Positions 15,572 to 24,836 of a stretch of DNA of 64,000 bases are shown piece after piece. The notes beneath the pieces are model-generated. The model was not told the DNA's origin, did not search any database, and saw only the letters and a program-made list of their open reading frames with translations. The stretch is from an uncultured bacterium (GTDB taxonomy: Bacteria; Actinomycetota; Coriobacteriia; Coriobacteriales; Eggerthellaceae). Location of the stretch: NCBI GenBank assembly GCA_937890835.1, contig CALADF010000049.1:21155-85154 (forward strand), in the 5' to 3' direction. Both the position numbers and the translations under genes were made by a program. Numbering within the stretch: position 1 is the first letter of the stretch; every line of letters starts with the position of its first letter.

Positions 15572-17326
15572 CTAGGAGAACACGACGTCGAAGCTGCCGA
15601 TGCCGTCGCTTTTCACCGACTTGATGGTGCGGTGCGCGAAGGCCATCATCTCGGCGATGGCGTCGAGCGGTACTTCCTTCTTCTCGCCCGTGCGACGCAG
15701 CTTCATCTCCACGTTGCCGTTGGCAAGACCGCGTTTCCCGACGATCACCTGAAGCGGCCAGCCGATGAGGTCGGCGTCGGCGAACTTCACGCCGGCGCGC
15801 TCGTCGCGGTCGTCGATGACCACCTCGAAGCCGATGCTCGCCAAATCACGTGCGAGCTTCTCGGCGGCGGGGTGCACCAGATCGTCGCCGGTGGTCAGCG
15901 GTATGACGCACACATGTGCCGGAGCCACCGAAAGCGGCCACTTGATGCCCATCTCGTCGTTGTGCTGCTCGACGATAGCGGCCAACGTGCGCGAAACGCC
16001 TACGCCGTAGCAGCCCATGATGAAGGGGCGCTCCTCACCCTGCTCGTCCATGAACGTCGCGCCCATGGAGCGGGAGTACTTATCGCCGAGCTGGAAGACC
16101 TGCGACACCTCGATGCCGCGGGCGCCACCGAGCGGCAAGCCGCACTTCGGGCAGCTGTCGCCGGGCTTGACCACGCACAGATCCGCCCACTGATCGACCT
16201 GGAAGTCCTCGCCGAGACGGGCGCCCACGTAATGGAAGCCCTCCTCGTTCGCGCCGACGACCCACTGAGGCACCGCCTGCAGGCTGCGCGCGGCGATGAC
16301 GCGCGCGCCATCGGGGAGGCCCACCGGACCCATCGAGCCCTTATGAAGGCCGAACGCGAGCATCTCCTCGTCGGTGAGCAGCGTGAAGCCGGGCACGGTG
16401 CGCTCGGCCTTGATCTCGTTCAGCTCGTGATCGCCGGGGATGAACAACACGACCAGGTTGCCGTCGGCGTCCTTGCCCGAGAGCGCCTTCACGGTCGAGG
16501 ACGCGGGGATGTCGAGGAACTTCGCAAGATCCTCGATGGTGTGGATGCCGGGCGTCGAGATCTTCTCCATGCCGTCGACCTCGTAAATGGTCGGGCGTGC
16601 CAAGCAGTCGCCGGCCTCGGTGTTGGCGGCGTATCCGCAGGTGCAATGCACGAGCTCGGCTTCGCCCGCTTCGGCGAGCGCCATGAACTCGGTGGTCACC
16701 TTGCCGCCGATCTGGCCAGAGTCCGCCTCGACGGGGCGATAATCCAAGCCGCAACGCTCGCAGATGCGACCGTAAGCGCCGGACATGTCGTCGTAGGTCT
16801 TCTGCAGCGACTCCTGATCCGCATGGAAGCTGTACGCGTCCTTCATGATGAACTCGCGCGAGCGCAGAAGGCCGAAGCGCGGGCGGATCTCATCGCGGAA
16901 CTTCACCTGGATCTGATAGAGGGAGGCGGGGAGCTGCTTGTAGGAGCGCAACTCGTTGCGCACGAGGGAGGTGATGAGCTCCTCATGCGTGGGCCCGAGG
17001 CAGAAGCCGTGGTCGTGACGGTCGACGAGGCGCATCAGCTCGGGGCCGTAATCGTCCCAGCGGCCGCTCTCGTGCCAAAGCTCCGAAGGCTGAAGCGCCG
17101 GCATCATGATCTCCTGAGCCCCGATGGCGTTCATCTCGTCACGCACGATGGCCTCGACCTTCGCGAGGACGCGCTGGCCGAGGGGCAGAAACGTGTACAC
17201 GCCCGAGGCGGTCTTGCGAATCATGCCGGCGCGCAGCAGGAGGCGATGGCTGGCAATCTCGGCGTCAGTCGGATCCTCCTTCAGCGTGGGGGCGTACAAC
17301 GTGCTCATACGCATGATGTTTGTCAT
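15572..17326 (-). CDS. proS: Prolyl-tRNA synthetase, bacterial type
   Basis: 584 residues, class II synthetase charging tRNA-Pro. Motif 2 (VKFRDEIRPRFGLLRSREF) sits near 140-158, and motif 3 lies in the C-terminal part of the catalytic domain (YGVGVSRTLAAI near 434). Between them lies the INS editing domain (about 225-400), containing HTIEDLAKFL and the HELNEIK loop, which removes mischarged alanine. A zinc-like CPKCG lies near 394. The C-terminal anticodon-binding domain ends at residue 584. Its ATG overlaps the ispG stop codon by 4 bp, so the two are translationally coupled. Confidence 0.95.
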   Translation of the reverse strand: MTNIMRMSTLYAPTLKEDPTDAEIASHRLLLRAGMIRKTASGVYTFLPLGQRVLAKVEAIVRDEMNAIGAQEIMMPALQPSELWHESGRWDDYGPELMRLVDRHDHGFCLGPTHEELITSLVRNELRSYKQLPASLYQIQVKFRDEIRPRFGLLRSREFIMKDAYSFHADQESLQKTYDDMSGAYGRICERCGLDYRPVEADSGQIGGKVTTEFMALAEAGEAELVHCTCGYAANTEAGDCLARPTIYEVDGMEKISTPGIHTIEDLAKFLDIPASSTVKALSGKDADGNLVVLFIPGDHELNEIKAERTVPGFTLLTDEEMLAFGLHKGSMGPVGLPDGARVIAARSLQAVPQWVVGANEEGFHYVGARLGEDFQVDQWADLCVVKPGDSCPKCGLPLGGARGIEVSQVFQLGDKYSRSMGATFMDEQGEERPFIMGCYGVGVSRTLAAIVEQHNDEMGIKWPLSVAPAHVCVIPLTTGDDLVHPAAEKLARDLASIGFEVVIDDRDERAGVKFADADLIGWPLQVIVGKRGLANGNVEMKLRRTGEKKEVPLDAIAEMMAFAHRTIKSVKSDGIGSFDVVFS

Positions 17327-18390
17327 AACTTCTCGATCTCCTCCATCAAGGTGTCGACTATTGCCGATTCTTCCACTTTGCGAACGATTTTACCATGCGA
17401 GAACACGACGCCCGCTCCCGCCCCGCAAGCAACCCCGATATCTGCATCCGCCGCCTCGCCCGGCCCGTTGACGACGCACCCCATGACGGCGACCTTGATC
17501 GGCTCGCTCACCTTCGCAAGGCGCTCTTCCACCTGCTTCGCCAACCCGATGAGATCGACCTGGCAACGCCCGCACGTCGGGCAGCTGATGAGCTCGGGGC
17601 TGCGACGGCGAATGCCCAGCGCCGCCAGCAAGGTCCAACACGCGCGAACCTCGAGCACGGGGTCGTCGGTCAAGGAAATGCGCAGCGTGTCGCCGATGCC
17701 CTGCTCGAGCAGCACGCCGAGCCCGCACGCCGACTTGATGACGCCTTGGAAGGCCGTGCCCGCTTCGGTGACCCCGATGTGCAACGGCACCTGCGGCAGC
17801 CTCTCGGCGAGCAGACGATACGTCGCGATGGTCGCCTGCACGTCATGCGCTTTGGCCGAGACCACCACGTCGTGGAAGTCGCACTCGTCCTCGAGGAAGC
17901 GAACGTAGCCGACCGCCGACGAGCACAGCTTCTCGGGCAGGGACAAATCGTCGCGGGCCGCAAGCTCGTCTTCAAGAGAACCCGCGTTCACGCCGATGCG
18001 GATGGGGATCCCCGCCTCACGCGCCGCCTCGACCACAGGCCGCGTCTTCTCGAGACCGCCGATGTTTCCCGGGTTGATGCGCAGTTTCGCCGCCCCGCGC
18101 CGCGCCGCCTCGATGGCTATCTCAGCATCGAAGTGGACGTCGGCGACCACGGGCAGAGGCGACGCCGCGCACACGGCGGCAAACGCATCGAGGCAATCCC
18201 TGCGCGGGATGGCCATGCGCACCACCTCGCACCCCGCCTCCGCGAGCGCGCTGATCTGGGCCAGGTTAGCCGCAACATCGTCAGCGGGCGCGTTGAGCAT
18301 GGACTGGACGACAGGCGGCGATCCGCCCCCGAGGACGATACCGCCCACCGACACTCTGCGCGTCCGGCGCCGGGGCTCCTCGTTTTGCAT
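17323..18390 (-). CDS. ispG: 4-hydroxy-3-methylbut-2-enyl diphosphate synthase (MEP pathway)
   Basis: 355 residues. Iron-sulfur enzyme converting MEcPP to HMBPP. The TIM-barrel half carries VADVHFDAEIAIEA near 84 and LRINPGNIG near 104. The [4Fe-4S] ligands are in SCPTCGRC near 268 and MGCVVNGPGE near 304. ATG 18390 is chosen because AAAGGTGG lies 5 bp upstream; a GTG at 18399 falls inside that ribosome-binding site. dxr, the entry enzyme of the pathway, lies 6 kb away, separated by an inserted surface-protein gene. Confidence 0.95.
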   Translation of the reverse strand: MQNEEPRRRTRRVSVGGIVLGGGSPPVVQSMLNAPADDVAANLAQISALAEAGCEVVRMAIPRRDCLDAFAAVCAASPLPVVADVHFDAEIAIEAARRGAAKLRINPGNIGGLEKTRPVVEAAREAGIPIRIGVNAGSLEDELAARDDLSLPEKLCSSAVGYVRFLEDECDFHDVVVSAKAHDVQATIATYRLLAERLPQVPLHIGVTEAGTAFQGVIKSACGLGVLLEQGIGDTLRISLTDDPVLEVRACWTLLAALGIRRRSPELISCPTCGRCQVDLIGLAKQVEERLAKVSEPIKVAVMGCVVNGPGEAADADIGVACGAGAGVVFSHGKIVRKVEESAIVDTLMEEIEKL

Positions 18391-18445
18391 AGGTACCACC
18401 TTTCAACAACCTCGGTCGCACGCTACGACGAAGCGCAGCGGCGCC

Positions 18446-19558
18446 CTACGACCAAAATCCCGTCAGGATCCTCTGGATGTCCTGGTTGAGCATCACCGCG
18501 AAGAACACGATGAACAAAGCCATGCCCGCCATGGACATATAGCCCATGGCCTTCATCGAGACCATTTTACGCGTGAGTTTCTGAAACACCTCGACGACGA
18601 AGCGGCCGCCGTCGAGCGGGGGGATGGGCAGCAGGTTCATGATGCCGAGCGACACCGAGATGAGCGCCATGAAAAACAGGCTCTCCGCCAGCCCCTGGGA
18701 GAAAAACCCGCCCGACATGGCGACGATGCCCACGATGGAGGCGGAGTTCGACACCGTCTCCGCCGCGGTGGCGGGGTTGAACAGACCGGCAACCGCTTGA
18801 ACGGTCGCGATGATGTAGTTGACGCCGAGTTGCACCGACAGCAGCGGATCGGCGTTGTAGTGGAACACCTCCCCGGTTTCGGGGTATTGAAGATCGACGC
18901 CGATCACGCTGTATATGACGATGAAGGCGAGCATGGCGAACAGAAGGTTGACCGCCACGCCCGCGAGCAAGATGACCGAGCGCTTCCAAAACGGAAGCGC
19001 TCGGTACTGCTGTGCGTACTCGGAGTCGAAGAGCGCCTGGGGGTCGGCGACGGGACGCGCTTCGCCGAGCTCGTAAGACTCAGGCGGCGTCGCGCCCACG
19101 GCCTGCGCCGCTTTCAGCTGCCTCTTCGTCGGGGAGAAGGCGCTTGCGCGATAGGTGTTGAATTCGTCTTTTTTCGTCGGACCGGAGCAGCTCCCCCACT
19201 CCGTCAGCTCCTCGAGCGCATCGTAGGCGGCGTCATCGGAGATGCCGCAGTCGGCGGCGATGCCCTCCATGGTCGCCGTTCCACGGCGGTAAAGCGCGGC
19301 GAGCACTTCCTTCAAATGGGGGCTCATCTCGCCCGCTTCCATGCCGCACACGCGTGCGTAGCCGCCGAGGAGGACGACGGTAACGCCGTAGCGCGTTCCG
19401 CCGCGCGTGAAGCCGACGCCCGGCCCCGGAAGACCGAGCATGAGCTCGGTCACGCGCACGCCGAACGCGCGAGCCGCGAGGAAATGCCCCGCCTCGTGGA
19501 TGAACACGAGAAAGCAGATCGCCAGCACGGCGCAGATGATCATCAGCAAAGTATCCAT
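18446..19558 (-). CDS. rseP: RseP/site-2-protease-like M50 metalloprotease with a winged-helix-like insert instead of PDZ
   Basis: 371 residues. The zinc-binding HEAGH (21-25) lies in the first membrane helix. The second catalytic motif, NLLPIPPLDGGR, lies near 305-316. Three further membrane segments are visible (about 191-215, 273-295 and 345-365). In canonical RseP one or two PDZ domains lie between the first and second membrane helices. Here residues 77-124 (EVLAALYRRGTATMEGIAAD, then DDAAYDALEELTEWG) read as a winged-helix-like domain, followed by about 65 polar residues, and I see no PDZ signature. ATG 19558 is chosen because the hydrophobic helix with HEXXH starts there. Family members cut membrane-bound regulators. 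ispG is 55 bp downstream. Confidence 0.85.
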   Translation of the reverse strand: MDTLLMIICAVLAICFLVFIHEAGHFLAARAFGVRVTELMLGLPGPGVGFTRGGTRYGVTVVLLGGYARVCGMEAGEMSPHLKEVLAALYRRGTATMEGIAADCGISDDAAYDALEELTEWGSCSGPTKKDEFNTYRASAFSPTKRQLKAAQAVGATPPESYELGEARPVADPQALFDSEYAQQYRALPFWKRSVILLAGVAVNLLFAMLAFIVIYSVIGVDLQYPETGEVFHYNADPLLSVQLGVNYIIATVQAVAGLFNPATAAETVSNSASIVGIVAMSGGFFSQGLAESLFFMALISVSLGIMNLLPIPPLDGGRFVVEVFQKLTRKMVSMKAMGYMSMAGMALFIVFFAVMLNQDIQRILTGFWS

Positions 19559-19674
19559 AGTCGTTCCCGTCTCCGGAAGCAGCAGACGCGCCCGAGCGCC
19601 TAGCCAACGCGGCAACGTCTGTGCGCCACGCCGAACGCGAAGGAGTCCCAAGTCGCTTCGTTTGATTCTCGAAC

Positions 19675-19707
19675 ATTATAGGGAAGCGCCCGGGCGCACC
19701 CGGGCGC
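19675..19707 (-). promoter_or_regulatory. Probable rseP-ispG-proS promoter with GC-rich hairpin
   Basis: A perfect TATAAT lies at 19680-19675 on the minus strand. Directly upstream, where the -35 box is expected, a 9-bp perfect stem is seen (GCGCCCGGG 19686-19694 with CCCGGGCGC 19699-19707). There is no recognisable -35, so the hairpin may be a regulator site. The leader to rseP would be about 110 nt. Confidence 0.5.
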
Positions 19708-19791
19708 CCCACGATAACTACAACATGGCTCCCCGCCGAGCAACCGAGGAGAGCGCCGCAGAAGACAGGCGAGACCCCGACGACATCGGAA

Positions 19792-19858
19792 TCGGGAAAG
19801 AAACGCGCCGGGGCTCAAGAAGAACGCTGCCCGAACCGGGAAAGAAACGCGCCAGGGC
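19792..19858. repeat. 22-bp direct repeat upstream of the surface-protein gene
   Basis: CGGGAAAGAAACGCGCCGGGGC (19793-19814) recurs at 19837-19858 with one mismatch, starts 44 bp apart. The octamer CAGGCGAG also occurs three times in 19760-19925. The 555-bp gap 19559-20113 contains these repeats, the rseP promoter and no gene that I can support. No clear sigma-70 promoter for the surface-protein gene is visible. Confidence 0.5.
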
Positions 19859-20113
19859 ACGTGAAGGCCACCTTTGGAAGCAGGCGAGATAGCGCGGTCC
19901 CGCTGTTGGAGTCAGGCGAGGTGGCAGCTTTCCGCGCGCATGGTTCGAGGCAGGCCCAAGCTGCAAACCTGCGTACCCGGATAACGCGAACGTGGAGAAA
20001 TGGGATAGGGACGTGCTTAAGCACTGGAAGGCCGGGGGAAGAACGCCGAAAAGAACTTGCCGGATCGCCCCGATAGGATCCAGAGAAGGCAAACACCGAG
20101 GAAAGGAGACTCC

Positions 20114-23100
20114 ATGGGCGCACACGAGCGCACGGGAACGCGCAGATTCGCGTGCCTGATGATCATCTTGGCTCTTGCGGCGGGGCTTCTCCCCCTTGCA
20201 TCGGGCATGGGGGCGAAAACCGCGTTCGCGAGCGGCACCGGCTACCTCGAGATAGGCGGCAGCATCCCCTACGCGGGCTACTCGACTAACTGGATGTGGG
20301 TCGACGGCGCGCCGGCGTTTTGCGCCAATCCCTCGCGCGCCACGCCCGCGAGCGGAACCTACGAAAAGCACGACGTGCTCTGGGGAGCCAACGGGCTCGG
20401 GGAAAGCGACGATCAGAGACGCTATCAAATTCGCGCGACGCTTTACCACGGATGGGGAGGCCCCGACTTCGACCCGAGCATTTGGCCGAGCACTTGGTAC
20501 GACGGCAGCCCCATGACCGACGAGCGCTACATCGCGCTCGAGCACATCCTGCTCGCCGACCTCTACTCTTATGAGCTCAACTGGGCCGTCTACGGCTGCG
20601 ACCCCGCATTCAAGGAGTACGTGCGATACAATGTCACCGGATACCTTGCAAGCGGCCCGGTCCCCGATTTCGAGAGCACGACCCGCTACAAGATCACCGA
20701 GACGGCCGCGCCCGTTCCGCACGACTTCAACGCGTTCATCCTGACAGCGGGTTCGTCGCAAAGCGTGTTCTCCTTCGAGAAAAACGGATTCATCGAAATC
20801 GAGAAGACCTCGGCCAACTCGGCCTTGACCGACGGCAACGCATGCTATTCACTTGAAGGCGCCGTGTTCGGCATATACGAGAAGAGCACGGGAGACGAGG
20901 TGACGCGCATCACCACCGATGCCTCCGGGCACGCCCGAACAGGCGAGATCGCACCCGGAACCTACCTCGTCAGAGAGCTCGTCGCACCGAGCGGACATAC
21001 GCTCAACACCGAGGAGCGGGAGGTGACCGTCGCCGCAGGCGCCACCGCTGTCATCACGGTGGCCGATCCGCCGCTGTCGAGCGACCTCGGGGCGACGGTG
21101 GTGAAAATCGATGCCGAAACGGGCGAAAACGCGCCGCAGGGCGATGCCACGTTCACCGACGCGCAGTTCACCTACTCCTATTACGACGGGTACTACGGCA
21201 CCGCATCCGAAGCCGCTGCTTCGGGCGCGCCTAATCGCACGTGGGTCCTGAGAACCGACTCCACCGGCACAACGGGCATCACCCTTGCGGACAAGTCGTT
21301 CAACGCGGGGGAGGAAACCCTCCCCTACCTGGTCTCGGGCGACGACCTGTACCGAAACGCGGAAGGAGCGCCGACCGTTCCGCTCGGCACGCTGATCATC
21401 ACCGAGGGCAAGGCGCCTGAAGGCTACCACGAGAGCAACCGCGTCGCGCTCGTTCGCTTCACGCAAAACGGATCCGAGGTGGAGCGCAGCGGTGACTTGG
21501 AAGACGCCTCCCGCTACGGCGTCGAAGGCGATCAGGCCGTGCTCGTGAACGAGAGCGTCGTTCGCGGAGGCGTCTCCATCGAGAAAAGGGACGCGGAAAG
21601 CCAGCTGATAACCCCGCTCGGCAACGCAAGCCTTGACGGTTGCGTCTTCGCCATCACCAACAAGTCCGACCACCCCGTCGTCGTCGGCGGAGCGGCCTTT
21701 GCGCCGGGCGACATCTGCAAAACCGTGATCGTGCAGGGCGGATCGGCGAGCACGACCCGGACCGCCCTGCCTCGAGGGACCTATGCCATACAGGAGGTTT
21801 CCGCAGGAGAAGGGTACCTGCCGACCGATGTGGAGCCGCGTCTGTTCACCGTGGAGCATGACGGTGCCGTCGTCATGCTAGGCGCAGACGACACGCACGA
21901 CCAAGCCGTCTACAACCAGGTTAAGCGAGGAGACGTCGAGCTCGTCAAAGCACGAGAGGCAGATCAGGCGCGTCTTGCGGGCATACCGTTCTCCATCACG
22001 TCGCTGACGACCGGCGAAACGCACGTCATAGTCACCGACGCGAACGGAGGGGCGAAGACCGCCTCGACATGGAACCCCCATACGCAACGCACGAACGCCA
22101 ACGACGAGGCGATCAACCCCGACGGAAGCGTCGACGAGTCGAAGCTTGACGCAAGCGCAGGCGTTTGGTTCGGACTTACTTCCGAGGGGAAAACGACCCA
22201 GCCCGACGACAGCCTCGCCGCACTGCCGTATGACGATTACGCGATACGGGAGCTGCGCGTTGCAGCCAACGAAGGCCTCGAGCTCGTCACGCTCGAGCGC
22301 GTGAGCGTGACGCGCGACGGCTACTGCATCCACCTCGGCACCATAGACGACCAGACACCTCCCGAGATGACCATAGCGACCACCGCGCGCGACGCCCTCG
22401 ACGGCGACAAGCGCGTGCTCGCCGACGTGGAAGCGCGCGTGATCGATCGCGTCTCCTACTACGGGGCCGCTCCCGGGAACTACGAGATGACCGCGAGCCT
22501 CATCGACCCCGACACCGGCGAGATCGTCGAGGTAGACGAACGCCCGCTCACGGCATCGCGCACGTTCACCGCCGACGCGGCAACCGGTTACGTCGAAATC
22601 GAAATCGGGCCCATCGACGCGCGATCCCTCGCAGGCAAGAGCCTCGTGGTATTCGAAACCGTCAAGGACGCCGAGACCGGCGAGGTCAAAGCCGAGCACA
22701 CCGACGTCGCCGACTTCGACCAGACGGTCACGTTCGCCGATGCGCGCGTGGCGACGAGCGCATCGGACGCAGCGGACGGCGATCGGGTCGTCGCCTGCGG
22801 ACCTGCGGCGAAGGTCGTCGACACGATAACGTACACGGGGCTCGTCCCCGGCGCAAGCTACATCGCCCGCGCCGAGGTCATGCACATAATCGACGAGGCG
22901 ACGGGAGCCTGCGAGCCCTTCGCGAACGAGGACGGCCCCCTAAGCGTCGAGAAGCCCTTTGCGCCCGAAGCGGAGGCAGGCGAGGTCGACGTCGAAATCT
23001 TCCCCGTCGACGTCTCCGACGAAGACGGCGCGCAGCTCGTCATGTTCGAAACCATCTACCGTGCAACCGACGACGGCGGGCTTCACGAGGTGGCGTCGCA

Positions 23101-24640
23101 CCGCGACGCGCTCGATCCCGCGCAGACCGTCACCGTCGCGGCACCCGAGATCAGCACGCTTGCGCAGGACGCGGTCGACGAGGACGAAAACGTCGTCGCC
23201 GACGCAAAATCCCTCGTTCGCGACACGATCTCGTTCGCAGGTCTCGAACCCGGGCGCCCCTACGAGATCATCGGCACCCTTGTCAACAAGAGAGCGTATG
23301 AATCGGCATATGACCAGGCAAAAAAGGAAGGGTTGGGCGACGAGGTCGCCGCAGAGAGGGCACTCGCCGCAAGCATCGTGAAGTCCGGCCAAACGCCGGT
23401 GACGGGAAACGTCGGCTTCACGCCCGAAAGCTCCTCCGGGTCGATCGTCAACGAAATCGAGTTCGACGGGTTCTCCGTCGAGGAAGGAGCCTACGTCGTC
23501 TTCGAAACGCTGTACGCCGACGGCGTCGCCATCGCCTCCCATGCGAAGATCGATGACGAGTCGCAGACCTTTGGGCTTATCGCCACTGAAACGGAAACGC
23601 TCGCCCGCGACGGGGTGACGGGAGCCCACGAGGCAGCCGCGGACGCCGATGCCCTCGTTTCCGATAGCGTGATGATCCGCAATGCCATCGCAGGGGAAAC
23701 ATACACCGCGCTCGGCTTCCTCGTCGACAGGGAGACGGGTCTGCTTCTCCTCGACGATCCCGCAGCGACGGATCGCGAGGACCTCGCGGAATTCACGCAG
23801 GAGCTCTTCACCGCACTCGGCGCCACCGTCGAGGAAGCAGGCGGCAAGATGCGCATCGCGTTCGACGATCCCGGCAAAACCCTCGACCGTGAAGCCATCG
23901 AGGCAATTTGCGCGAAGCGATCCGACATCGTGGCTCATCTAGCCGTCGCGACGTCAAGCGCCGCAGCCGAGGGAAGCGAGGTTGAGATCAAGCAGGAATT
24001 CGCCTTCGACACGAGCAAGCTCGCCGGCACCGAAGCCGTCGCCTACCAGTTCATCTTGAAGGAGGGATCGGTCATCGACGCCCATGTCGATCTTGAATCC
24101 AACGAGCAAACCGTCGAGATACTCGCAAGCCTCATCGCAACCAACGCGTCCGATAAGCGAGACGGCGACAAAAGCATCGCCCCCGAAAGCGGAGCCACCG
24201 TCATCGACACGGTAAGCTACGCGCACCTGGTCCCCGGCAAGACTTACGTCCTCGAAGGTGTCCTCATCGACAAGGGCACCCAGCTTCCCCTCGAGATAAA
24301 CGGCGAGCAAGTTCGATCCGGCGTAGAGTTCACGCCCGAGGAACCGCAAGGAAACGTTGAGGTCGTCTTCGAGTTCGACGCATCGAGCCTCGACGGCAGC
24401 ACCCTCGTCGCCTTCGAAACGCTGATCAAAAACGGCGAGACGATCGCCGCGCACGCGGATCTTGAGGACTCCGATCAAACCGTTTACGTGGAGAAAATCC
24501 CGCGCGAGCACCCCGCAGGCGGCGGGTTGTCGAAGACGGGCGACGATGGGATCCCGATCGCGATCGCGCTCGTCTTCATCGCAACGCTGTCGACCACCGT
24601 TGTCGCCCTGGCAGCTCGCGCGAAAACGCACCGGCAGTGA
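20114..24640 (+). CDS. Sortase-anchored surface protein with SpaA-like and VaFE repeat domains
   Basis: 1508 residues. ATG 20114 follows GAAAGGAG at good spacing. Signal peptide at about 1-42 with an arginine-rich start and hydrophobic core. Residues 65-80 (APAFCANPSRATPASG) look like the cysteine half of a thioester adhesin domain (C70), but I do not find a canonical TQxxxW partner. Four SpaA/prealbumin-like domains follow (about 226-322, 324-473, 484-600 and 608-748), with the first showing IEIEKTS and YLVREL for isopeptide formation. Five VaFE repeats occupy 752-1465. The presumed ester-bond threonine after the conserved Asp is T904, T1038 and T1366 in repeats 2, 3 and 5, but R779 in repeat 1 and S1185 in repeat 4. 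LSKTG (1472-1476), a hydrophobic segment and RAKTHRQ end the protein: sortase anchoring. Only long gene on the + strand here, inserted between dxr and rseP. Confidence 0.9.
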   Translation: MGAHERTGTRRFACLMIILALAAGLLPLASGMGAKTAFASGTGYLEIGGSIPYAGYSTNWMWVDGAPAFCANPSRATPASGTYEKHDVLWGANGLGESDDQRRYQIRATLYHGWGGPDFDPSIWPSTWYDGSPMTDERYIALEHILLADLYSYELNWAVYGCDPAFKEYVRYNVTGYLASGPVPDFESTTRYKITETAAPVPHDFNAFILTAGSSQSVFSFEKNGFIEIEKTSANSALTDGNACYSLEGAVFGIYEKSTGDEVTRITTDASGHARTGEIAPGTYLVRELVAPSGHTLNTEEREVTVAAGATAVITVADPPLSSDLGATVVKIDAETGENAPQGDATFTDAQFTYSYYDGYYGTASEAAASGAPNRTWVLRTDSTGTTGITLADKSFNAGEETLPYLVSGDDLYRNAEGAPTVPLGTLIITEGKAPEGYHESNRVALVRFTQNGSEVERSGDLEDASRYGVEGDQAVLVNESVVRGGVSIEKRDAESQLITPLGNASLDGCVFAITNKSDHPVVVGGAAFAPGDICKTVIVQGGSASTTRTALPRGTYAIQEVSAGEGYLPTDVEPRLFTVEHDGAVVMLGADDTHDQAVYNQVKRGDVELVKAREADQARLAGIPFSITSLTTGETHVIVTDANGGAKTASTWNPHTQRTNANDEAINPDGSVDESKLDASAGVWFGLTSEGKTTQPDDSLAALPYDDYAIRELRVAANEGLELVTLERVSVTRDGYCIHLGTIDDQTPPEMTIATTARDALDGDKRVLADVEARVIDRVSYYGAAPGNYEMTASLIDPDTGEIVEVDERPLTASRTFTADAATGYVEIEIGPIDARSLAGKSLVVFETVKDAETGEVKAEHTDVADFDQTVTFADARVATSASDAADGDRVVACGPAAKVVDTITYTGLVPGASYIARAEVMHIIDEATGACEPFANEDGPLSVEKPFAPEAEAGEVDVEIFPVDVSDEDGAQLVMFETIYRATDDGGLHEVASHRDALDPAQTVTVAAPEISTLAQDAVDEDENVVADAKSLVRDTISFAGLEPGRPYEIIGTLVNKRAYESAYDQAKKEGLGDEVAAERALAASIVKSGQTPVTGNVGFTPESSSGSIVNEIEFDGFSVEEGAYVVFETLYADGVAIASHAKIDDESQTFGLIATETETLARDGVTGAHEAAADADALVSDSVMIRNAIAGETYTALGFLVDRETGLLLLDDPAATDREDLAEFTQELFTALGATVEEAGGKMRIAFDDPGKTLDREAIEAICAKRSDIVAHLAVATSSAAAEGSEVEIKQEFAFDTSKLAGTEAVAYQFILKEGSVIDAHVDLESNEQTVEILASLIATNASDKRDGDKSIAPESGATVIDTVSYAHLVPGKTYVLEGVLIDKGTQLPLEINGEQVRSGVEFTPEEPQGNVEVVFEFDASSLDGSTLVAFETLIKNGETIAAHADLEDSDQTVYVEKIPREHPAGGGLSKTGDDGIPIAIALVFIATLSTTVVALAARAKTHRQ

Positions 24641-24783
24641 GACGATCCACGCGTGCGTCTCTGCCGGCGCGCGGTCGAAGCCGAACCTTGAAAACCGATC
24701 AGCCGTGCGGTGAAGGAGAAGCGTCCCCTGCCGTCAGGCACGGAACGAGAATCGAACCACGTCGGCACGCCGCGTGAAACGAA

Positions 24784-24820
24784 AGGCCCCTCGCCGAAAG
24801 CTTCAAACGGCGAGGGGCCT
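24784..24820 (-). terminator. Strong terminator between the surface-protein gene and dxr
   Basis: AGGCCCCTCGCCG (24784-24796) pairs perfectly with CGGCGAGGGGCCT (24808-24820), 13 bp. Minus-strand T residues follow the stem, so it ends the uppS-cdsA-dxr transcript 17 bp after the dxr stop. It also lies in the path of transcription from the convergent surface-protein gene. Confidence 0.85.
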
Positions 24821-24836
24821 CAAGCAGCATCGAGGA

